Shown: one piece after another, positions 1-6,212 of the stretch
Position numbering within the stretch: position 1 is the stretch's first letter
How the letters are laid out: the number at the start of each line of letters is the position of its first letter
DNA from: Legionellales bacterium UBA2469
GTDB lineage: Bacteria > Pseudomonadota > Gammaproteobacteria > Legionellales > Legionellaceae
Reading direction: 5' to 3'
Assembly: GCA_002342175.1 (NCBI GenBank)
Contig: DDPL01000037.1
Coordinates: 1-9,431 of the forward strand
Length of the DNA stretch: 9,431 bases
Position numbers and translations under genes: made by a program
Notes under the pieces: model-generated
Told to the model about the DNA's origin: nothing
Databases searched by the model: none
Seen by the model: only the letters and a program-made list of their open reading frames with translations

Positions 1-2009
1 ATACAACCATGGTCAATGGCATGGGCGTCCTTGGATGGGGCGTCGGTGGTATCGAGGCAGAAGCGGCAATGCTCGGACAACCTATTTCAATGTTAATTCC
101 AGAAGTTATTGGTGTCGAATTAAGCGGTCATTTGCCCGAGGGAACAACTGCCACAGATCTTGTACTCAGTATTACCCAAATGTTACGTCAATTTGGTGTG
201 GTCGGTAAATTTGTTGAATTTTTTGGGCCGGGTTTAAAACACCTCCCCTTATCCGATCGTTTAACCATTGCGAATATGGCTCCAGAGTATGGTGCAACTT
301 GTGGTATATTTGGGATTGATCAAGAAACTATTAAATATCTCCGCCTCACTGGGCGTGATGTGCAAACCATAGCATTGGTTGAAGCTTATGCAAAAGCCCA
401 AGGCATGTGGAACGATGATGCATCTAGCGCAGTTTATACAAATGTTTTAAAATTTGATATTTGCAGCGTAAAACCCTCTTTAGCTGGGCCAAAACGTCCA
501 CAAGATAAAGTAGAACTTCCACAATTGCCGCAAGCTATGGCATCTATATTATCTGAGCAAACTGATACCCAGTATCCTGTTCAGAATCAATCATATGAAA
601 TGACTCATGGTGCTGTTGTGATTGCAGCAATCACCAGTTGCACCAATACATCAAACCCAAACGTTTTAATGGCTGCCGGTTTATTGGCTAAAAAAGCTGT
701 TGAAAAAGGACTTAGAACGAAGCCTTGGGTTAAAACATCTTTAGCACCTGGTTCAAAAGTTGTTACCGACTATCTGACAAAAGCAGGCTTACAGAATTAC
801 CTCGATCAATTAGGATTTGAGCTGGTCGGCTATGGCTGCACCACCTGTATTGGAAACTCAGGCCCTCTTCCTGATGATATAACAAAATGCATCACAGATA
901 ACGATCTAACCGTCAGTGCAGTATTATCCGGAAATCGAAACTTTGAGGGCCGTGTTCATCCGCTAGTGAAAGCTAATTGGCTCGCATCGCCCCCTTTAGT
1001 TGTTGCATTTGCTCTGGTTGGACATACCAAAGCAGATCTAACCAAAGAACCTATAGGATATGACTCAAACAATAATCCTGTTTATCTCAAAGACATTTGG
1101 CCAACACAACAAGAAATTTCCAGAGCAGTTGACCAAGTTAATGCTGAAATGTTCAAATCGCGTTATTCTCATGTCTTTGATGGTGATAAAGCATGGCAAA
1201 GTTTAAAAACTTCCGAGGGCCTTACATTCAATTGGCAAACCAAATCAACCTATATTCAAAAACCACCATTCTTTGACCATTTGACGCATCAAATTAAACC
1301 AATTCAGGCGATAGAAAATGCAAATATTCTAGCCATATTTGCAGATTCCATCACAACTGACCATATCTCACCAGCCGGATCTATCAAATCAAATTCACCG
1401 GCAGGCCTTTACTTAAAATCCATGGGCGTTGCCGAAAAGGATTTTAACTCTTATGGCTCTCGTCGTGGAAATCATCAAGTGATGATGAGAGGAACATTTG
1501 CAAACATTCGTATTCGTAATGAAATGATCCCTGGTATTGAAGGTGGAATGACCAAATACATCCCAACTCAAGAGGTAATGCCTATTTATGACGCAGCAAT
1601 GAAATATGCGGACCAACAAAAGTCGTTGGTTATCATTGCAGGGAAAGAATATGGCACTGGTTCTTCCAGAGACTGGGCTGCAAAAGGTACAAAATTATTA
1701 GGTGTTCAAGCCGTTTTAGCCGAAAGTTTTGAGCGTATTCACCGTTCAAACTTAATCGGAATGGGGATTATGCCATTACAATTTAAGAATGGAGAAAATC
1801 GTCAAACCTTAAAACTCACTGGTGAAGAAATCATCTCGATTGAATTAGGTGACAATATGGAACCTCGCCAAAACATCATGGCACATATTGCTCGTTCCAA
1901 TGGTCAAAAACAAACAATCGAATTGCAAAGCCGAATAGATACAGCGAATGAATTAAATTACTATCGCAATGGCGGCATTCTTCAATATGTGCTTCGACAG
2001 ATGAAATAA
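1..2009 (+). CDS. acnA: Aconitate hydratase A (AcnA), 5'-partial at the window edge
   Basis: Aconitase isomerises citrate to isocitrate through cis-aconitate in the TCA cycle, in the cytoplasm, using a [4Fe-4S] cluster. The reading frame is open from base 3 (Thr-Thr-Met-Val-Asn-Gly), so the ATG at 9 is an internal Met and the gene starts upstream of the window. Counting that Met as 1, the cluster cysteines are Cys211 (SCTNTSNP) and Cys277/Cys280 (YGCTTCIGNSGP). The spacing of 66 and 3 equals that of E. coli AcnA Cys435/501/504, so about 224 residues are missing and the full protein would be about 890 residues, normal for AcnA. The swivel domain follows, with DSITTDHISPAG near 446, YGSRRGNH near 482 and GTGSSRDWAAKG near 549, the last holding the active-site Ser and Arg. 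No frameshift or missing key residue is visible. The sequence context resembles AcnA/IRP-type aconitase rather than AcnB. The stop TAA lies three bases before the permease start. Confidence 0.97.
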   Translation, partial: TTMVNGMGVLGWGVGGIEAEAAMLGQPISMLIPEVIGVELSGHLPEGTTATDLVLSITQMLRQFGVVGKFVEFFGPGLKHLPLSDRLTIANMAPEYGATCGIFGIDQETIKYLRLTGRDVQTIALVEAYAKAQGMWNDDASSAVYTNVLKFDICSVKPSLAGPKRPQDKVELPQLPQAMASILSEQTDTQYPVQNQSYEMTHGAVVIAAITSCTNTSNPNVLMAAGLLAKKAVEKGLRTKPWVKTSLAPGSKVVTDYLTKAGLQNYLDQLGFELVGYGCTTCIGNSGPLPDDITKCITDNDLTVSAVLSGNRNFEGRVHPLVKANWLASPPLVVAFALVGHTKADLTKEPIGYDSNNNPVYLKDIWPTQQEISRAVDQVNAEMFKSRYSHVFDGDKAWQSLKTSEGLTFNWQTKSTYIQKPPFFDHLTHQIKPIQAIENANILAIFADSITTDHISPAGSIKSNSPAGLYLKSMGVAEKDFNSYGSRRGNHQVMMRGTFANIRIRNEMIPGIEGGMTKYIPTQEVMPIYDAAMKYADQQKSLVIIAGKEYGTGSSRDWAAKGTKLLGVQAVLAESFERIHRSNLIGMGIMPLQFKNGENRQTLKLTGEEIISIELGDNMEPRQNIMAHIARSNGQKQTIELQSRIDTANELNYYRNGGILQYVLRQMK

Positions 2010-2012
2010 TTT

Positions 2013-3410
2013 ATGGTGAATCATCCATCTAAAAAAATCTTAAGCGTATTCACGTTAGTTATGATCAACGTTATCGCTGTTGATAGCTTAAGAACTGTGC
2101 CGATAACAGCAAAACTTGGATTATCTCTCGTGAGTTATTACCTGTTTGCTGCTATCGCTTTTTTTATTCCGGTTGCGCTTGTCTCTGCCGAACTTGCAAC
2201 ATCTTATCCACGTAATGGTGGCATCTATATTTGGATTCGTGAAGCATTTGGCCAACGGACTGGTTTTGCTGTCATATGGCTACAATGGATATATAATCTC
2301 ATCTGGTTTCCGACCATCTTAATTTTCATTGCCTCAACATGTGCGTATATTTTTGAGCCGGCTCTAGCCAAGGATAAATTTTATTTAATCTCTATGGTTT
2401 TATTTTTATTTTGGGGATTTACGGGCTTAAATTGTTGTGGTTTACGCGTTGCAAGTGTTGTCAGTACCATTGGCGCAATTTTAGGAACGCTTATCCCAAT
2501 GGCTGGAATTATTGGCATGGCCATTTATTGGTTACTTGAGGGTCATGCACCCGTTAATAATTTCCATGAACAATCGTTGCTACCCGATATTTCATCCTTT
2601 AATTCTTTCGCTATGTTTGTAGTGGTGATATTTGGACTGATTGGTATAGAAATGTCTGCTGTGCATGCTGAAGATGTAAAAAATCCAAGACTAGATTATC
2701 CAAAAGCAATAGCTTATTCTGCAATAATTATTATTCTAAGCCTGGTGCTTTCTGCGCTTGCGATTTTGGTCGTTGTCCCGATTTCACAACTTAGTCTAAT
2801 TACGGGACTCATCAAGGCTTATGAGCTCTTTTTTCAAGCCTATGATTTAAAATGGATGACGCCAATCTTAGCAGGAATGATTGTCATTGGAGGATTAAGC
2901 TGTGTTTCTGCCTGGATGGTTGGTCCAATTAAAGGATTGAGCATCGCAGCGCATGCATCCGATATCCCAAAAGGAATTTATTCTCTAAATCGATTCCACG
3001 CCCCTTATAAGATGCTATTGCTCCAAGCCGTTATTTTTAGCATCATTAGCATTAGTTTTATCTACTTACCAACAGTCGGTGCAGCCTACTGGTGGCTAAG
3101 TGATATATCATCTCAATTGGCTTTAGTCGTTTACATTTTAATGTTTATGGCCTTTATTAAATTAAGACAAAATCCAAATCAGCCATCAAAAATCTTTCAG
3201 GTTCCCGGCGGAAAATTGGGGATGTGGATAGTTTCTGGATTGGGATTGAGCTGCTGTAGTTTTGGCTTTGGTCTTGGTTTTTTAACACCTCCGCAAATTC
3301 CAAGTGCAGCTCATGATATTTCAATTTATTTTATGTTGGGTTTACTATTTATACTTATTGCGTTCCCATTTTGGTTAGGTCGAAAGCATGTCCATCATTT
3401 AGATAAATGA
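2013..3410 (+). CDS. APC-superfamily amino acid permease, GadC-like (glutamate:GABA antiporter family)
   Basis: This is an inner-membrane amino acid transporter of 465 residues. Hydrophobic stretches give about 12 membrane helices, roughly at 11-29, 38-60, 85-113, 123-141, 146-175, 198-216, 232-256, 284-305, 335-352, 358-382, 403-423 and 436-455. Two segments place it near GadC: YPRNGGIYIWIREAFG at 65-80 with the following IWLQW, and GIEMSAVHAEDVKNP at 211-225 followed by DYPKA, which parallels the GadC segment containing GVEASATH and NPGRDYP. E. coli GadC has 511 residues and ends in a C-terminal plug that closes the pore at neutral pH. This protein ends just after helix 12 and has no room for such a plug. 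The substrate cannot be read from the sequence; glutamate, GABA or another amino acid are all possible. The start lies three bases after the acnA stop with no good Shine-Dalgarno, so translational coupling to acnA is likely. Its 3' end overlaps the convergent gene by 12 bp. Confidence 0.85.
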   Translation: MVNHPSKKILSVFTLVMINVIAVDSLRTVPITAKLGLSLVSYYLFAAIAFFIPVALVSAELATSYPRNGGIYIWIREAFGQRTGFAVIWLQWIYNLIWFPTILIFIASTCAYIFEPALAKDKFYLISMVLFLFWGFTGLNCCGLRVASVVSTIGAILGTLIPMAGIIGMAIYWLLEGHAPVNNFHEQSLLPDISSFNSFAMFVVVIFGLIGIEMSAVHAEDVKNPRLDYPKAIAYSAIIIILSLVLSALAILVVVPISQLSLITGLIKAYELFFQAYDLKWMTPILAGMIVIGGLSCVSAWMVGPIKGLSIAAHASDIPKGIYSLNRFHAPYKMLLLQAVIFSIISISFIYLPTVGAAYWWLSDISSQLALVVYILMFMAFIKLRQNPNQPSKIFQVPGGKLGMWIVSGLGLSCCSFGFGLGFLTPPQIPSAAHDISIYFMLGLLFILIAFPFWLGRKHVHHLDK

Positions 3411-3414
3411 TGGA
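3391..3414. repeat. Perfect inverted repeat over both convergent stop codons
   Basis: Left arm 3391-3401 (tccatcattta) and right arm 3404-3414 (taaatgatgga) are perfect 11-bp complements separated by two bases. The palindrome contains the permease stop (TGA, 3408-3410) and the stop of the opposing gene (TAA on the - strand, 3399-3401). Transcripts from either side could fold it. On the + strand it is followed by a weak second stem (3414-3420 with 3425-3432, one bulged base) leading into six Ts at 3429-3434. It may therefore help end the acnA-permease transcript. No T-run follows in the - direction. The symmetry is certain; a terminator role is inferred. Confidence 0.6.
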
Positions 3415-6128
3415 AAACACAAACGTGGTTTTTTAAAAAATGTTGAAATTATACTCTCGCATAGTTCATCATTATCCATTTGCAATAGCGCCTCTCTATC
3501 TAAACGATCTTCATTTATATTCTCAACCACAAGGTTCACATTCTCAAAAAACTGACCATTTGCTCTAATGTCTAAAATCAAGATATCATTAAATGTAAAA
3601 TGATAATTTCTCATAAACTCATTAATTTCAGCTTGATGTTTCAACAATCGATTTTTTTGTTCTGGATGTAAATTATAAAAATCACGAATAGAGCAATGAA
3701 AATCTCGGGCAATTAAAAAATAATCATCCTTATGCGAAATAAGTTGACGTAATTCATCAACAGACAATCTCATCAAGTCATCAAAGTTAAACTGCATATA
3801 ACCAAATAAATTCATTTGATTTTCGGCAAGCAATGTTGAAAACTCGACAAGATCATGTTGTCGAGACAAGACAAATTCTTCGAATGGCATCGTTAAACTT
3901 GGAATGATGTCATTAAATACTGTTGCGTGCTGCAAAATCTGTTGACGAACCAAATCTGGAAAATTTATCAATTGCTCTAATTTAACAGTCGATTGTAGAA
4001 GTAATCGACCATAGGCACGTCGATGCTCAAATATTTCACTTTGGAGCTCTGGCGATAACCGAATATATAATTTTAAATTACGTAAGATATTTTCAAATGA
4101 TCCTGCGTGCATGGCTAATTTAACACGAAAAACTGAATCAATCGTTAAAAATTCATCTAACGTGATTCCAGACAATTCTAAAATTTTATGATAGTGATAA
4201 CAATGTTTTGCAAGTTCTTCTAACAGCTCAGGTGGATATATAGTTAATTTTTCAAAGGTAATATGCCCTTTCGCAATATACTCTTTAAATGCATTTGCAA
4301 AGAACATCACTTTAAAAAAGCGTTTTTCATCCAACGCTTTTAATGATTTCATCGTGGTGATATGTTCACAAAAATCAATCATTTCGAGGTAAAAAACTCG
4401 ATATCTTGGACATAAATCTTCCAACTCAAAACCTGACAACAACATCTTATAGTATTGATAATTGTAGCTAACTAAATCTTTTTTAATATTTTGGGGCAAA
4501 TTTAAAACATCATGGAAGGATAATTTGGGATTTGCTTTTTTAAAAAAAGTGTAAAGATTCGCTAAACGCAAGCTATCAATTCTTTCATTCGCTGGGATAG
4601 CGATGATTTCTTTAAATGAAAGCATTCGACTACTGATTAATTGATTAATGATAAGAAATTGTTCACAAAACTCTTCTAAGTCAATAACTGGCATTTGTAA
4701 TAATAAATAAATAATTTCTAAATTAAAATTAGTCCAAGCATAAATAGAATCTTTATATTTTTCTAGAATTAACAGATGTGAATCGGCATGTTCGATAATT
4801 TTTTCAATAGGCATACCATTGTTATATAATCTATAAAATACACTTTTGATCTTAATCAATTGCGAAATGGTCTCTTCATCAATATTCAAAAAATCTTGAA
4901 TATGTATAGTTGTACTTGAATCTAAATTAGCGAAAAATATAAAATTGTCATAAACAAACTGAATTTTTTGATGATCATAACTCAAAATTTGTTCTAGCGT
5001 GAATTCTAATAAATTTCCAACCATCAAATATTGTGGAATCAACATTATCTGCCCACTTGAAAGTTGAGAAATTGCAGAACTTTTTGCATAATGTAAAAAA
5101 AATCGACTAAATTCACGTTGATGTGAAGAAATAAAATTCAGTTGTTGATCTGATAATAATAATATTGTTGATATCGAATATTGATACTTGATGAAAAGAT
5201 TCACGACCACTAAATGATTTTTAATTCGCACAAGATCCTCAGAAAATAAACTCAAAAACTCCATCATTGAGGTTCCTCTTGTACTCACAATTTTTTCAAA
5301 TAAAGGTAAGTTTGCCTCGATATGAGCCAATTGCTCTGGCGACCAGTTTGAGCACTCTTGCAATTTACAGTGAAGCTTCATATTAATTTTCTTAAGTATC
5401 GGTAGGTGTTGAATTAATGCCTGCAATTGAGCGTTATCCATTCGTAAATATTCTATAAATTGGCCAAATGTTAAAACAGTTAATGTCTGTAGCTCATCCA
5501 CATTTTCAAGCACTAAATGACGTGTATCTGTGTCTAAATCAAATAAATACGGAATTGGTAATCCTGTTGTATTTCTAAATTTTATATATAAATCTGTAAC
5601 ATCTGAAAAAATAGCCTTATATTCAATATCCGAAAAGTCATCAGGTGGCACATCAAAAACAGAATCCAAGACAAAGGGTGAATCACGATGTATAACGCCG
5701 ACCAGAAAATGTTGAGCTCGTTCATAAAACCATGAATGCGGAATAAGAACCGCCGGTTCAGGATATTTTTTCGATAAACAATTTTTGAGTTCAAGAGCAA
5801 TTATTTCGGATGCCGCTTGGAACTTTGAATCATATCGTATAATTTCCTCAATAACATCAGCATTGATCTCCGAAAGTTCTGATATTCTTTTTTGGATCAG
5901 TTGTACTGATGCCATACATATAACGGAATTCGACAAAACCAGATGTGAAAAAAATGAGAAGATTTGCTCTAATTTGTTATGAGAATAACACTGTTCTTGT
6001 AATATAAGAATTTTTTTCAATTGAGATATATAAAGTGATACTTGTTCAATTCCTGTTATAGGAAGGCTATATAACAGGTATTCTAAAAAACCCAAACAGG
6101 ATGTTTTGTTTTCATAATTAATGTTCAT
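3399..6128 (-). CDS. Large uncharacterised alpha-solenoid protein built of about 23 repeats of ~32 residues
   Basis: I do not recognise this 909-residue protein. It has no signal peptide, no convincing membrane helix and no catalytic motif that I can name. Residues 1-157 are not obviously repetitive and look helical. From about 158 to 881 the chain divides into some 23 degenerate units, ten of exactly 32 residues and the rest 24-38. A unit has a hydrophobic residue at position 3, Ser/Asp/Pro at 4, hydrophobics at 8 and 11, often His or Asn at 14, an aromatic near 18, and a closing [FI]-x-[DE]-[FIL]. This implies two helices per unit and an extended solenoid. The tail is acidic at 873-891, then ends in basic and hydrophobic residues (FFKKPRLCFPSFI). 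Sampled lines are more AT-rich than acnA. The ATG at 6128 is preceded by a weak AGAGTGG at a 7-base spacing. A scaffold, nucleic-acid binder or secreted effector are all possible; none is shown. Confidence 0.88.
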   Translation of the reverse strand: MNINYENKTSCLGFLEYLLYSLPITGIEQVSLYISQLKKILILQEQCYSHNKLEQIFSFFSHLVLSNSVICMASVQLIQKRISELSEINADVIEEIIRYDSKFQAASEIIALELKNCLSKKYPEPAVLIPHSWFYERAQHFLVGVIHRDSPFVLDSVFDVPPDDFSDIEYKAIFSDVTDLYIKFRNTTGLPIPYLFDLDTDTRHLVLENVDELQTLTVLTFGQFIEYLRMDNAQLQALIQHLPILKKINMKLHCKLQECSNWSPEQLAHIEANLPLFEKIVSTRGTSMMEFLSLFSEDLVRIKNHLVVVNLFIKYQYSISTILLLSDQQLNFISSHQREFSRFFLHYAKSSAISQLSSGQIMLIPQYLMVGNLLEFTLEQILSYDHQKIQFVYDNFIFFANLDSSTTIHIQDFLNIDEETISQLIKIKSVFYRLYNNGMPIEKIIEHADSHLLILEKYKDSIYAWTNFNLEIIYLLLQMPVIDLEEFCEQFLIINQLISSRMLSFKEIIAIPANERIDSLRLANLYTFFKKANPKLSFHDVLNLPQNIKKDLVSYNYQYYKMLLSGFELEDLCPRYRVFYLEMIDFCEHITTMKSLKALDEKRFFKVMFFANAFKEYIAKGHITFEKLTIYPPELLEELAKHCYHYHKILELSGITLDEFLTIDSVFRVKLAMHAGSFENILRNLKLYIRLSPELQSEIFEHRRAYGRLLLQSTVKLEQLINFPDLVRQQILQHATVFNDIIPSLTMPFEEFVLSRQHDLVEFSTLLAENQMNLFGYMQFNFDDLMRLSVDELRQLISHKDDYFLIARDFHCSIRDFYNLHPEQKNRLLKHQAEINEFMRNYHFTFNDILILDIRANGQFFENVNLVVENINEDRLDREALLQMDNDELCESIISTFFKKPRLCFPSFI
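3486..5657 (-). repeat. Coding region for ~23 degenerate 32-residue repeats
   Basis: Hand-aligned units of the 909-residue protein begin at residues 158, 196, 228, 260, 292, 323, 354, 382, 414, 445, 474, 509, 542, 573, 597, 629, 661, 689, 721, 753, 786, 818 and 850. His stands at unit position 14 in nine units (228, 292, 323, 629, 661, 689, 721, 786, 818) and Asn in four more (196, 260, 382, 850). The best-conserved stretch is 629-850. The repeats are visible only in the protein; the DNA copies have diverged, which points to an old expansion rather than recent tandem duplication. Boundaries in 474-628 are the least certain, since one unit there is only 24 residues and another 35. Confidence 0.75.
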
Positions 6129-6130
6129 AT

Positions 6131-6166
6131 TAATGCCACTCTATCATAAAAAAAAGAGTGGCATTA
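6131..6166. repeat. Perfect 12-bp inverted repeat over the promoter and RBS of the repeat-protein gene
   Basis: Left arm 6131-6142 (taatgccactct) and right arm 6155-6166 (agagtggcatta) are exact reverse complements around a 12-base A-rich spacer. On the - strand the upstream arm contains most of the -10 hexamer and the downstream arm contains the AGAGTGG ribosome binding site of the 909-residue gene. It is not a standard terminator for putA, because no T-run follows the second arm; the T-run sits in the loop. It could be an operator for a dimeric repressor, or an RNA hairpin formed only in read-through transcripts from putA. Confidence 0.7.
6136..6142 (-). promoter_or_regulatory. Weak ribosome binding site of the repeat-protein gene
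   Basis: On the - strand AGAGTGG lies seven bases before the ATG at 6128. It matches the Shine-Dalgarno consensus only partly, yet it is the only candidate at a suitable distance. It is wholly contained in one arm of the 12-bp inverted repeat, so its access could depend on where the transcript begins. Confidence 0.5.
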
Positions 6167-6171
6167 TATCA
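6163..6171 (-). promoter_or_regulatory. Extended -10 promoter of the repeat-protein gene
   Basis: Read on the - strand, TGATATAAT is a perfect extended -10 element (TGn plus TATAAT). No good -35 hexamer lies 16-18 bases upstream, which is usual for extended -10 promoters. The expected start of transcription is near 6155-6157, about 28 bases before the ATG at 6128. The gene therefore probably has its own promoter rather than depending on read-through from putA. Confidence 0.6.
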
Positions 6172-6212
6172 TAAAATTCTACAATCTATACTTAATTTAA
6201 AGTAAATTGATT

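Noticed and set aside
9..11. ATG at 9 as the true aconitase start
   Set aside because: The frame is open upstream and the Thr-Thr-Met-Val-Asn-Gly context is an internal aconitase motif. About 224 residues precede it in full-length AcnA.
1413..1619. 68-codon open frame on the - strand opposite acnA
   Set aside because: It lies opposite the conserved aconitase swivel domain and is explained by that frame.
5530..5982. Short open frames on both strands within the 5' part of the repeat-protein gene
   Set aside because: They overlap the long continuous repeat-protein frame, lack ribosome binding sites and resemble no known family.
6132..6149. Leader mini-ORF on the - strand (Met-Ile-Glu-Trp-His-stop) just before the repeat-protein gene
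   Set aside because: It is only five codons, has no ribosome binding site of its own, and lies within the inverted repeat, so chance is the simplest explanation.
6131..6166. Rho-independent terminator for putA
   Set aside because: The T-run lies in the loop between the arms, and the second arm is followed by the next gene's start rather than by Ts.
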